DNA from: Brachycybe producta
Taxonomy: Eukaryota > Arthropoda > Diplopoda > Playtdesmida > Andrognathidae
DNA: 64,000 bases
Assembly: GCA_036925085.1 (NCBI GenBank)
Contig: JAUPFP010000011.1
Coordinates: 3,840,797-3,904,796, forward strand
Direction of reading: 5' to 3'
Part shown: piece by piece, positions 20,401 to 30,207 of the stretch
How positions within the stretch are numbered: position 1 is the first letter of the stretch
Layout of the letters: every line of letters begins with the position of its first letter
Position numbers and translations under genes: made by a program
Notes under the pieces: model-generated
The model's database searches: none
The model's input: the letters and a program-made list of their open reading frames with translations, nothing else
What the model was told of the DNA's origin: nothing

Positions 20401-21119
20401 TAGCTGACTTTAACCAGTTTGTTCACTTACGAATCCTAGGTGTGACGTCGGCCGATGTTTGCGATACGAACAATCGCGTTGCAGTCTTTTCGGTCGAAGA
20501 GCTCGAACCGGTGGCTGTTGTTTGTCCAATGGTACGAAGATCCGACAGTGGTATTCCGGCGGCTGCAGCATCTGGAAGTCTTGGAGTTGCTTACGGCACA
20601 TCTGCCGATGGTGGAACAACCGGAACGGGTCTCGGTGTTCGCGAAGTGGAAGTTTATACCAAATCTTGGAACAAGACAGTTATTCCGAGCCGACTTCATT
20701 CGAATACACTCATTGTCGAGTTTCACGCCGCAGAACCGGGACGATTTTACTTTAAATGGACACGTGGTGTAAAGTCACATGCCAAACTACTTCTGGGACG
20801 AAAATCAAGAAGCGAAGAATGTGCAGCGATGTGTACCGATCGAGATGGTTGTTCTCCGGCAGCTCTCTACGTTTGTGAAAAGAAAGCCGAGTGTTCCGAC
20901 CAAAATAACGGTGCTAGTAGTGGGGATAGTCGTGAGGGATGTCCGTCTACGGCTCAGTTTCCGTGGCTTTATGTGGGGATTGGTGTTGGATGTGGAGTTC
21001 TAGTTACAATGCTTTTAGTCGTGTCATTATTGCAGAGGAGACGGGAGACTAAAGCTAAAAAAGGGAAACCAGTTCCAACTGATGAGTACGCTTTGGACAG
21101 CAAAGAGATTGACTGTTAA
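17465..21119 (+). CDS. LDLa/CUB multidomain type I membrane protein
   Basis: Two coding exons: 17465-17657 and 18361-21119 (intron GTAAGT...TTGCAG, phase 1, splitting an Arg codon), 2952 nt and 983 residues. Order seen: signal peptide about 1-27 (hydrophobic VVFIVKLTFLAIW); LDLa module 28-63 with six Cys and the acidic DCQDGSDE calcium motif; CUB-like domain 66-193; CUB 220-366 with SPNFPGVYP and DYISVYDGSD; then two or three divergent CUB-like units to about 870; a degenerate six-Cys LDLa-like module 885-925; a transmembrane helix about 931-955; a basic QRRRETKAKKGK start to a 28-residue tail. CUB and LDLa modules bind extracellular ligands, often with calcium; the actual ligand is unknown. 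The start is supported by an in-frame TAA at 17432 and the signal peptide (Met at 17474 is the alternative). AATAAA follows the stop. The intron carries a hAT MITE. No close family name is claimed. Confidence 0.85.
17658..18360 (+). other. Phase-1 intron of the CUB-domain gene
   Basis: The donor CCC|GTAAGT follows the last Cys and Thr of the LDLa module; the acceptor is TAAAACTTGCAG|GT after a TTTTTTCATTTTTTCTTG pyrimidine tract. Joining them gives FCT-R-CNRTYY, keeping the frame between LDLa and the first CUB-like domain. Phase-1 introns at module borders are usual for extracellular modules. About half of the intron (17823-18156) is a transposon. Confidence 0.85.
17823..18156. mobile_element. 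hAT-like MITE inside the intron
   Basis: Ends CAGTGGCGCCCGCA / TGCGGGCGCTCATG (inverted, one or two mismatches) with an exact 8-bp TSD TCTGATAT (17815-17822 and 18157-18164). CAGTGGCG start and 8-bp TSD point to hAT. Non-coding. Part of its interior (ATTTAAAT, CTCCTGAGGCATTTTTAGAG) recurs inverted at about 46380-46490. Confidence 0.85.
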
Positions 21120-21121
21120 AG

Positions 21122-21127
21122 AATAAA
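21122..21127 (+). terminator. Poly(A) signal AATAAA
   Basis: AATAAA lies three bases after the TAA stop (21117-21119) of the CUB-domain gene. This implies a 3' UTR of only some tens of bases if used; another AATAAA-like signal was not needed within 100 bp. Confidence 0.6.
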
Positions 21128-21445
21128 ATCACATGTTTCTAAAAAAAGATAACTACAGCTTATTTATTTGTTGTTTTATCGAGAAAAGTGTTTCTTTATT
21201 GGATTATTTGCATTTTACAAGCTTTTATTTGTAATTTACTTTCAAATCCACTTGTACATTTAGGGCATGGTTAGATGAGCGTTAATTCAACGGACTTTTC
21301 CCGTCCGTTGCTGCATAAAATTGACATAAACGCGACCAGTCACCACGCACAATATACGTTAAAATTAACGTCAGCACAATGTTTGTCACAAACGTAACAT
21401 ATATGCTATATGTATACTAGATACCAGACATACAACAGGCTAGCT

Positions 21446-22955
21446 GGGCCCAGTTTCACAAAACTATAAGTCTTGTTGCTAACAAGTAAATTTTTACACG
21501 TTTGTAAAATTTCCATTTACTAGCGTTTCACAAAAGTACAAGTGTATGCTTGTATATACAAGTGAATTTTTACAATTTCACAAGTGAATCACTTGTAAAC
21601 CGCAAAAGATCACTTGTAGCTAACAAGTGTAGTGGACAAACTTGCTACTGACACTTGTTACCAACCAATGATTTTCTACCTAACTCCAGTAGCGTAGGTA
21701 GGATTTGCCTCTAGGTAGGGGGTGGGGATCAATGGCGTAGCTAGAGTTTGTGCCGCCCTGGGCGGTCCTCGAGTTTGCCGCCATCGTGAGGGAAGCCTCA
21801 CGAAAAACGCAACACAATACTCATCAGTGGTACAACCAGGATTCTGGTCTGGGAGGGGCCAAACGATATTATCGATATCCAGTGATTTAAATGGTTTATA
21901 GAATTTTATATTAATTATGAAATTATTAAATAAACGAGTACCTGATTTTAGTAAATTATCTATGTTTTCTAGTTTAAAAAATAATGCTGTATTGAGGAAT
22001 ACATTCCGCGAGCACAGCGAGCGAAAAAAATGTCATAAATTTCTTCTTGGGCCATCTTAAAAGCGTTTTTTTTTTCTTTGGAGGCGCTCCATTAATACGT
22101 TTTGGAAAATTTGTTTAAGCCTTTGAGGTTGGGATCAAACCCTTATACCCTCCCTAAGCCTACGCCACTGCCTTACTCAAAATGTAGGTAGATTGTGTTA
22201 GGAGTCTTGAAATTAAAACATAATGTCCTTACTATCTCGCATTTCTTTTAAAATACACAGCTAATTTCTTTAAGCTTGAACTTCATTCACGCGACGTCGA
22301 GCGACCTACCTCGAGCGAGCGTCAGCGCACATGCGCGTCTTTATACCATATAAAAGTAAATATTAGCTACTTGTCAAAGCGTCGCTACTTGCTACTCTGT
22401 TCAAAGAAAAGCTTCAGGTCGCAAACTTTTCAAGTCAACAGCCAATCAGAGACCAGATTATTTTGCATACGGTGTCTTCGATTCTCCCACTTCATGAAGA
22501 CACGCCCAAAACGCTTGTAGTTGCAGCACATATGTAGTGTGTGCCAGCGACTAGCGACTTGCTACTTCAAGTTGCTATGCTAGTCACTAGTCGCTGGTTG
22601 CTAGTCGCAGATGCTATGCTCAAGGTACTTGAAGGTAGCATGTACTAAGTTCCAGCTTTATGCAACACTTTTAGATTTTTTAGCACTATGGAATTACACA
22701 CAAAGGGGGAAGAATGTATTTAATGAATACTGACACACTACACTTGTTACAAACAAGTCAAATTTTACTTGTTCCCAACAAGTTGTTGCCAATAACTTGT
22801 TTACCTACACTTTTAAGCTACAATTGTTACTCACAAGACTTGTAGTTTTCTGTACAAATAATTGTGAAACACCTGTAACCAACAAGTTGCGATTATAAGG
22901 ACTTGTAACCTATAACTGTTACGGACAAGACTTGTAGTTTTTTTAAATGGGGCCC
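21446..22955. mobile_element. MITE with GGGCCC ends and ACAAGT repeats
   Basis: The left end GGGCCCAGTTTCACAAAACT + ATAAGTCTTG pairs with the right end CAAGACTTGTAG + TTTTTTTAAATGGGGCCC. Both subterminal regions are packed with ACTTGT/ACAAGT variants (CTTGTTACCAACAAGT). A diverged piece of the same family is at 44760-44895. The middle (about 21690-22265) holds unrelated sequence and a further MITE. Confidence 0.65.
22272..22658. mobile_element. PIF-like MITE (GCGACTAGCGACT family), intact copy
   Basis: Ends AGCTTGAACTTC / AAGTTCCAGCT with TTA on both sides (TTA|AGCT...AGCT|TTA), 387 bp. Interior: CACTAGTCGCTGG, CCAGCGACTAGCGACTTGCT and GACACGCCCAAAACGC, shared in inverted orientation with 4027-4735. 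The TTA target and AGCT ends fit PIF/Harbinger. Confidence 0.75.
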
Positions 22956-23022
22956 CTGACGTCCGTTATTATGTACTCTCAAACGTCCGTCAAAACGTCT
23001 GGTTAATATAATGCTCGTCTGA

Positions 23023-23440
23023 CGTACTGATAAGTTTGAAAGTTAATAGACGTTGTTATATGTCACTATCTAGTTTAAAAGCGAGGTCACACTCTTGTTA
23101 AGTACGGCACAGCGTCCACTTGCAACAATTTTAAGTCAATTTTATGAATCAATTGACGAAGTTATTTTCCTCAATAAAGATATTTGCAGAAAGGGAATAA
23201 AGACAAGAAAAGAAGGACGTTTATCCTTGAAGACCTCACTAAATTTTGTATTTATGTCTGCTACACGTTGTATTGCAAACAAATATTAGATGACGAAGAG
23301 TGGGAGCAATATGGACACCATTTTCGTTTACGACTTTTTGTTAAAAAAAGTAAGAGATGTAAACACTTCGGGTTTTTTTTTTCATATTATATGTTAATTC
23401 ATCTACTGCTACATAATAAAAAAAACTGAATCGCATCATA
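23023..23440. other. Unassigned sequence
   Basis: Two short overlapping ORFs (23095-23289, 23184-23429) have no recognisable domain. No repeat match was seen. Confidence 0.35.
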
Positions 23441-23611
23441 CAACTGTGACACCCTGTATAATCATACATGTTTGGCACCCCATAGAAAAGCAATATTACA
23501 GAATGGCACCTTTTTGGAGCACAGCCATCCTGAGAGGCTGAGATTTAGGTGGCCCTAATTTAAAGTTAACTCTGGGAACCATGGGAAACTGTAAGAATTT
23601 GGGAAAAAAGT

Positions 23612-23690
23612 CCCAAAAATGCCTTTTCAAAACTGTCACCAACGTGATAGTTTGGTGACAGTTTTGGAAAGGTATTTTTCGGACTTTTTT
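23612..23690. repeat. Imperfect hairpin, about 30-bp arms
   Basis: AAAAATGCCTTTTCAAAACT + GTCACC pairs with GGTGACAGTTTTGGAAAGGT + ATTTTT, about 14 bp apart. The surrounding 23440-23700 may be a larger repeat, but no boundaries were found. Confidence 0.55.
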
Positions 23691-23864
23691 CATGATTTAT
23701 TGTCCCTATAACAAACGCCTATAAAATTAACAATGAAAGCAATCATAACGCGGTTTTGTTTATTTCAACACATTATTATAGCTAACCATGACCAGCATGC
23801 AACATGATACAATGTGCATGCTGTTGTATCATGAACTGAAATCACCCATGCTGGTACAACAACA

Positions 23865-24056
23865 GTTCCATTTTGAATATTGCCAAAATGTACCATCCGG
23901 AAAGGCAATAATAAAATGATGGCATAAACGGTTCACTGAAACCGGAAGTATGCTGCACAAGAAGGAAGCCGGTAGGTCTAACATACCAGAGGAGGATGTT
24001 GACCTAGTGAGGGATGCTCCGTTCTCCAGACATTACCCCCTGGACTTTTTCCCTCT
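23865..24056 (+). mobile_element. Mariner-like transposase remnant, internally deleted
   Basis: From about 23895: KAIIK-W-HKRFTETGSMLHKK then EAGRSNIPEEDVDLVRDA, the second helix-turn-helix/linker type of mariner and Tc1 transposases (W..RF.ETGS.....GRP....E.V..VR). It is followed directly by PFSRHYPLDFFPL, resembling the C-terminal SPDLTPLDFFLWG motif. The catalytic core between them is missing, and there is an in-frame stop. A non-functional remnant. Confidence 0.5.
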
Positions 24057-24058
24057 TA

Positions 24059-24298
24059 AGGCGCATTCACACTAGGCTAGTTTACAAACCGCTGGTTACT
24101 GCTGGCTATTAGCAGCAACAGCAAGCAGCAGCTGCTTTGGGTTCACACTTGTCCAGTCACTGCTGGTATTAGCAGTGCCAGTCATCCAATCATCATCTTG
24201 CAAAAACAAACTAACAACAACCAACCCAAGCAGTGGAGTTTCAACTACCCACTAGTGCAACTACCAGCGACAATGGCTAGTAGCACACTGGTCTAGGC
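24059..24298. mobile_element. MITE end (GCATTCACACTAGGCT family)
   Basis: Starts after TTAA with GGCGCATTCACACTAGGCT, followed by CTGGTTACTGCTGGCTATTA, AGCAGCAACAGCAAGCAGC and GGGTTCACACTTG blocks. The inverted counterpart end lies at 34254-34490. A possible right end of this copy is AGCACACTGGTCTAGGCTTT. Looks like a PIF-type MITE with tandem subterminal GCTGGTA motifs. Confidence 0.55.
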
Positions 24299-24950
24299 TT
24301 TGTTATGCTTGGACCTAATTCACCTAATCTTTTTTATCTGTATTTGTGGATGTGGGTTGTCTGTATGCTAAGCCTTCTCACACTTTTTGACTTTCTAGGA
24401 CCAAAATTTTGTATGGTTCCTTCTTATGACTCAACAAGTGATTTAGGGTACTTGTGAACACCAATCTCCACCCTGCAAATGCAAGAAAGACAGATATATA
24501 GTGTCCTCATACATTATTTTGATCTATTGTGTATGACACTTGGATTAGACTCCTAACCATACAAACAGTTGACCTATGCCATTTGTCCCATGGGCCCACT
24601 CAATTCATAAGTTAACCACATTACTAGACAGTTAACCACATTACTGGACAGATAAATATGCCAATTAATGTGTTCAAACAGATGTAGCCTACACACAACA
24701 TAACAGATAGTGAAAGCCCTCAATTTTATGACTGAATAAGGAAAGAAAATGTCACAAAGTACAGAACTATTTAATATGAACTCAAACCAATAAGGAACTG
24801 ACACAAAATCAATTAATAAGAGATAAGTTTTTAAAAGTATAAACACATAAATGTACTACTTCTAGCTTGTCTGCAGTTGACTGTAACTTTAGGTACGTAA
24901 AAGCAATTAATTTTTGTAGTAGAACCAAAGATATTAGTGTAACGTTTGAT
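24299..24950. other. Unassigned sequence
   Basis: No supported gene. Contains a short direct repeat (GTTAACCACATTACTAGACA / GTTAACCACATTACTGGACA at about 24613-24652). Confidence 0.4.
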
Positions 24951-24956
24951 GCTGAT

Positions 24957-25935
24957 GCCACCCAAGAGACGATCTACTTTTAGGAAGTTACCTGATGCTC
25001 TGCGTAAAAAGACAGACAAGGCAGGAACATCAGAAGAACAATGTCGTCAAAAACTTCAAAAGCACAAAAAGTAGACAGGCAGTACTAAAACTGCAGGAAG
25101 CTCCAGAACATATGCAAAGTAGACAGCAGCCTGATGCAGCCAGGCACTCGGTACTTAATCAACAGGAGACCCCTAGACCAGAGACAAACTAGACAGCAAT
25201 CTGATGCAGCTAGGCAGGCAGTACTAAAGCAGCAGGGGACCTCAGAACAAAGATAAAGTTGACAACATGTTGATGCTACACAATAACAACAACAGACACC
25301 AGAGCAACATCAATGGTAACTCAATGGCATTGATGTGTTTTCAATTACGACCTGACCAAAGCTATGCATCAGAAAAAATAATCAACATTGCCTCTATCTC
25401 AACTTCGTAACTACTGTCGTGCCAAGGCATAAAGAGTCATCAGGCATGTGTTGTGCCAATGGTAAAATTCAATTAAGCATGCTTCTAGAGCCACCACAGC
25501 CATTGAAAGGTTTTCTTAGTGCCAAGAATTCTGAATCTGAACATTTTCTACAGAACATTCAAAAGTATAATTATGACTTTAAAATGACATTGTTTGGAGC
25601 CAATATCACAAAAAGAGGATTCATGCCAAGTTTTGAAGTGCAATAAATGGTGTACCATAGAATTGGATCCTTTTCAGCTACTTCCAAATGAAGAGCTTCA
25701 ATACTTTCTGATATATTTTATTGGAGATCGTTCAGAAACATGCAAAAAAAAATAGATGCAACAACAGCAAAGGAACAATATTTGACACCATCTTAAAACT
25801 GCAAGAAATGATACTTTTAACAAATAGCTACTTCAAAAGTTTCCAGTATGTTTTGGAGTTTGCACCTAAAATAGATTTTCAAATCATCATTGATGCAGAG
25901 AAAAGACCATCAGGCAAGCATGTATGTCATTTTAA
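24957..25935 (+). pseudogene. Decayed Helitron Rep/helicase N-terminal region
   Basis: Broken reading frames spell the N-terminal part of a Helitron-encoded Rep-helicase: KRRSTFRKLPDALRKKTDKA near 24965; CCANGKIQLSMLLEPPQPLKGF, then LQNIQKYNYDFKMTLFGANI (25446-25610); VYHRIGS at about 25650; EELQYFLIYFIGDRSETC (25692-25745); and LQEMILLTNSYFKSFQYVLE...DFQIIIDAEKRPSGKH (25800-25920). This order (CC.NGK, P..L, FL.NI..YN..F.MTSFGA, YHRIGS, F.QIYF.G, .I.ADKRP.GEH) is the Helitron_like_N domain. Stops and frameshifts (after 25643, in 25683, 25740) disable it. The HUH Rep motifs and helicase downstream are absent; a repeat and LTR follow. Confidence 0.75.
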
Positions 25936-26277
25936 AGGGGTGTGTGACATTTGCCCTAAAACACTTGCCCTAAAATCATCTTGACTTAAAGGAACATTTG
26001 CCCTAATACCATTCGCCCTAAAGGCAAACAGTTTGTTGCTGTGTTCATGCACAAAAGCAAAATATCTTGAAACAAGTTTATGTTTTTCCTTTTGATCAAA
26101 AACAAAAAATAGTGTTAAAACCAAGTTTTTGAGAAAAAACTAGTTCCTCATCTATATAAATTGGGCAGCTAGTTTTTCACAAAAAAACTTGTCCAAAAAT
26201 GATTGCGGAAACACCCAAAAACATGTTACAAAAATTACTTTTAAGGATGCGACCAGATTAGAACAGGACACTGAACA
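25936..26277. other. Spacer with TTGCCCTAAA repeats
   Basis: TTGCCCTAAA or a near variant occurs several times between 25950 and 26016, and again at 35528-35562. The rest has no recognised content. Confidence 0.45.
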
Positions 26278-27064
26278 TGTAACGACCCGACTTGGTCGCT
26301 ACAATACCCACGGTAAATTCTGCCCCAACTTACCGCCGCTTGACCTCCTTGGGACGGGTCGAAGCGCTGGCCAGCCCTCCTCTTGTACCCGTCCGTGTCC
26401 ATGGGTAGCGCCGGACGGAGGTCGACTCCCTCGCCGCACGTCGACGGACGAACGACCGCCGACAAGACGAAGAGTCCACGGTAGATTCCCGATGAACCCT
26501 ACCGTGGAACCGTGCGCGAAGCACCGGCCGACATGCCGGAAAACATGCCGAAACAGGACGGTGATGGTGACGGCGTTTTCCCCACACCGGAACCCCCACC
26601 CTCCCCGCGGTAACTTCCCCAGTAATAAAGAAAGACACGGACACAGTGGTAGGAGTGAAAATAATATAAGTTATTCAAAGAATAAATTAGGTGGGTGACT
26701 GACCACCAAAAACACTCACTTAAAGAGATGCAATAATTGATGATACCCCTGGCTAATTCAGCCAGGAGAGAGAGGTCACTAACCTCTATCCACAAACAAA
26801 GACAAAAGATGAAGGGTGGCCATTTTGGCCACCTGTTGATTTGAAGAGAGCATCACAAACACAACACCTGCATCAAGGGTTCTTTCCACTGCCCAGATAC
26901 AATGGCCGCCGCCATATATATCACCCCCAGGCTGCTCCACCTGGGGGAGGACAGGGACCCTTGCTGACCATTTTGTCGTCTGCCTGGCACTTAATTTGCA
27001 AGTGCCTAGCAGACGACATGGGATTTTAGTTCTACTCCAAAAGGAGCAGAACTGGGTCGTCACA
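26278..27064 (-). mobile_element. Solo LTR, family C, minus strand
   Basis: On the minus strand it begins TGTGACGACCCAGTTCTGCT and ends GTCGTTACA; the exact 4-bp TSD AACA lies on both sides (26274-26277 and 27065-27068). 787 bp. Shared blocks with 38392-39107: TCCACCTGGGGG (inverted), the TATATA box near GGCGGCGGCC, and the GAATTTACC...GTCGCTACAA end. ORFs on both strands within it (26189-26698, 26330-26644) have no known domain. Confidence 0.85.
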
Positions 27065-27335
27065 AACAGAACATGTTACTGAACATGTTCGCAATGTGTT
27101 CACTGTTGGTAACCTCATATTTTTTTCCATCTGGCTCATTATGTTTGGAAAAATGTTTGTCTAGATGTTCAAATTACTCCTGGCCCGAACACGAACATCC
27201 ATTGATGTGACGGGCAAAAACTAACAATTGGTGGATCTGGCCGAACAGAACAAAAAACAAAATTTGTTACAAAACCATCCAGACTGTTCGCAAAGTGTTC
27301 TGTTTATTGTTTTGTTCTATAGTCTGAATGCACCC
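27065..27335. other. Unassigned sequence with ACATGTT/AACATGT repeats
   Basis: Several GAACATGTT/GAACA variants suggest part of an old foldback element, possibly continuing from 26180-26277 across the LTR. No boundaries were fixed. Confidence 0.35.
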
Positions 27336-27338
27336 TAA

Positions 27339-27741
27339 AGCCTCGTTTTCATGGCGATAGTTTTTTTGTGAGAGTAGTTGACATGAAAGTTGTGATAGTT
27401 CACTCTCACTATAGCAACTGTCTACACGTCTTGAAATAACATGATAGTTCTGTCCTGACAGTATGACGTCTACTTCATAGATATCAATCGAGTCAACAAC
27501 AGTTTTGCCTCTCCCTCCAGATGCCAAATTTCCCTACAAAGTGGATATTACCCTACAAGTGGTCACACAACTATTACTATGGCGACAGTACTATCAAATA
27601 TCTAGTCAAACGAGATAGTGTGATAGTGCTATCACGACAGTGCAATAGTGACTATCATGTGGTTTTCACAATAATAGTTCTCGCGATAGTAGCTCTCATG
27701 ACAGCAACTATTGTGACAACTATTATCGTGAAAACGGGGCT
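27339..27741. mobile_element. PIF-like MITE (CGATAGT family)
   Basis: Ends AGCCTCGTTTTCATGGCGAT / ATTATCGTGAAAACGGGGCT with an exact TAA TSD (27336-27338 and 27742-27744). Both arms are filled with ACTATC/GATAGT motifs. It separates the R1-like LINE from its downstream sequence. ORFs overlapping it run from LINE into MITE and are chimeric. Confidence 0.85.
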
Positions 27742-27769
27742 TAAAGCAAAAGACACGCATATGGAAAAT

Positions 27770-28876
27770 CAGCCACACTAACCACAGCACAGGTCCCATA
27801 CAAGAGCCTTGAGGACACCCTGTGGTTGCCCTATGCTGTACAGTACCTGAATGCACCACCCTCTCAGTCAGGAACGAGGCAACCATCTTTTGTAGCTTCC
27901 CAGGGCAGTTTGATGCAGGTATGCCACCTAGTATGGCAGGGTGCCAAGCACTGTTGACGGCATTCTTTATATCTAGTGCTACAGCAATAGCATGGTCCCC
28001 ACGACTTGTAGTTTGTCTCATCCATTGGACATAGGAGTTGATTGCTGCAATAGAACGACAGCCTCGAAGAAAGCCAAATTGTTCTGTAGATAGAAGTCCT
28101 TGTTTTTCAAGAAAAAATATGAGGTGGAGTGCAACCAGTTTATCAAGAACCTTCCCTAAGACTGGTAGTAGGCAGATTGGATGGACTCGTGTGCCACCCC
28201 ATTTAGGCAACCATACCACCTGAGCAGGTTTCCATATGCTGGGGAAAATGCCCTGTTGATAGCAGGTGTTAATCAGGTTCAGCCACTCGTTACCAGTAGC
28301 AAAGATCACATGCTGTAGGCCAGCAGGTGGAAAACCATCCATTCCCAGTGCTTTCCCAGCCACAAAGCTGAGGACCACATCACGAAGCTCTTTTAGAGTA
28401 AAGGGCAAGTCTGTTGGAGCTGTGGGGCAAAGTGAGGCCTTTATACGGAGATCAATGCTGCATTGGGGTGTCCTCGTTAGGATCATCATGAGGGAAGTAC
28501 TCTTTTAACAAAACTTGGTCAGACTCATCGCTGTCTTTTGTCCAGTTTCCACCCTCTAACTGAATAGAAGTTGTAGCTGAGAGACTTCTGTGTTTCCCAG
28601 CCAGAATCTTAGATGGAAAACCAAAGGGAGATGCTACAGTAGCCTTGTTACAGAAGGATTGCCATGAGGATGCCTTTGCCTCCAGTATACATTTCTTGAA
28701 GATTTGTCACTCTCTGCAAAAGATAGCAAGCAACTCCTATCGTCTTGCAGGGTGTTGTGTTTGTTGGTACCGTTTTCGGGCTGCACACACTTTACAGCGA
28801 TTGCATTGGAGGTCAGCACTCCACTATGCACAATATCTTTTAGGTCTATGTGTCGCCACCATGGTAAAAACAAATA
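27770..28876 (-). mobile_element. R1-like LINE fragment (reverse transcriptase)
   Basis: Minus-strand translation gives the palm/fingers region of a non-LTR reverse transcriptase: FTLKELRDVVLSFVAGKALG-MDGFP, IFPSIWKPAQVVWLPK, HPICLLPVLGKVLDKLV, QFGFLRGCRSIAAI, AVALDIKNAVNSAWH and GCPQGSCMGPVLW. The GKA.G.DG, LLP..GK..E, FGF..GRS and G.PQGS..GP.LW motifs in this form point to the R1 clade. The catalytic aspartate motif (YADD) downstream is missing. Upstream, 28490-28876 holds the LEAKASSWQSFCNKA linker with breaks. Truncated at both ends and inactive. Confidence 0.75.
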
Positions 28877-29098
28877 CCAATATTAGTTTTGTTTTTCTTT
28901 TCTGGGGAGATTTTCCGAAAACAAATTCGTTTTGTGTGTCTCCTGCTTTACACTCAATAAATTTAATGGAAAGAAAAAGAAAATAAAGAGACATTTAACT
29001 TACAAATTCAAAAGCTAAATGATAATGCATGTCAAAATGACATAAATGGTAATTGGTCATTCCATAAAAAATTCTTAACAAATGTTGAAGTTTGTGGA

Positions 29099-29487
29099 AC
29101 TACGAGTTGGTTTATACTTTCTTGCTAAGCAGCAGAGCAGCCTGCGAAGCTTCAAAAATGACGTCAGAGCACCAGGTTTTTGCCTTCGCTAGAGCATGAA
29201 GCTAGCTTTGAAATTGTTGAACTTTTTAAAGCTTAGCAATTCAAAGCACCAATCAGAAAATTGATATGCAAATGTGGTGAACAAGTCACACCTTTTTTTC
29301 TTCCAGAAGGGGAAAGGTTTCTATTGTTTTAAGTATCTGTTTTATAGCAGGGTATAATGGTTAGAAAATATCGTAAACCTTGCAAGACCACATGTTTCTA
29401 TGAACAAGCTAAGCTTTGGGGAGCTCATTTTTAGGAGCTTCAAAGCGTGCATATCTTAGCAAAGTTTGGAATATGAACCTACCCTAA
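29099..29487. mobile_element. MITE, family L (GGTTTATACT ends)
   Basis: Left GTTGGTTTATACTTTCTTGC and right GGAATATGAACCTACCCTAA (consensus end TTAGGGT.GGTTTATACT). Internal inverted motifs: GAAGCTTCAAAAATGACGTC, AGCTTAGC and CTTAGCAAAG. Partial copies occur at 48594-48740 and 51055-51345. Confidence 0.6.
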
Positions 29488-29950
29488 GTTTCAATAATTA
29501 AAATTGTTGACATATTTTGTAGTGTTAATCAATTCCAATGTGAATTACTATTGAAATGTATCTTCTAAAAAGAATGTTTTTATTTGGTTAATTAATCTGA
29601 TTCTGAATCTGAATGTGACTTTCAAAAGAAACAAATGTCAAATATAATTACTTTTTAAGTGTTATGAAATCACTGTATGTAATTTCTTTTTTTTTTTTAT
29701 CTCTTTCTTTGTTTTCTGTCTTATTTTTTTTTTCTCTTTTGTGGTGTCCAAAATAGGTTAATGACTTATCCTCTAAATACTTTACTGGAGGTCTCTTTGT
29801 TAATTTGGTGCCAATTATATAAACAAAGATACTAACTTATTTTCTTTTGTACTGATATTTCAATTAGAGGTCCTTTTAGAATAATTTTGTACTATTGCTA
29901 ACGCTTTTCTAATAGAAATTTCCCGACATTTTATTGGAGGCTCTTTTACC
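29488..29950. other. Unassigned AT-rich sequence
   Basis: No ORF or repeat recognised. Confidence 0.4.
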
Positions 29951-29954
29951 GACT

Positions 29955-30207
29955 AATTCATTTGACTCAAATTAAATGTGTTTAGTTGAATTATACGTAA
30001 TCCAGTTACGAACATGAACCAAATAAAAATTGATTTTATTATTAATATTTTAAATTGAAATACTAAATGAATATTTTGTCAATAGTTTATATATTATATT
30101 TAAGTATTAACTCAACATTTTGAAATTATTAACTGAATAAATTAAATTCGACATATTGTTTGTTTGCCCTTCACAGGGCTCTGTAGAACACGTTTATTAT
30201 TTAAACT
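29955..30207 (-). mobile_element. ~308-bp MITE, family D, truncated copy 4
   Basis: Retains CTCAAATTAAATGTGTTTAG through AGAACACGTTTATTATTTAA; both terminal repeats are lost. It abuts the palindromic Tc1-like element. Confidence 0.65.

Larger units (their letters stand above)
21264..23021. mobile_element. MITE with CGTCCGT subterminal repeats, outermost of a nest
   Basis: The left end GGTTAGATGAGCGTTAATTC and inward CGGAC/CGTCCG motifs are mirrored on the right by CGTCCGTTATT, CGTCCGTCAAAACGTCTGG and ATAATGCTCGTCTGACG. The matching ends enclose a second MITE (21446-22955). Ends are imperfect and no TSD was fixed. Confidence 0.5.

Noticed and set aside
26189-26698. 169-codon ORF in a GC-rich stretch
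   Set aside because: It starts outside and runs into solo LTR C; the corresponding frame is not conserved in the other LTR C copies and no domain is recognisable.
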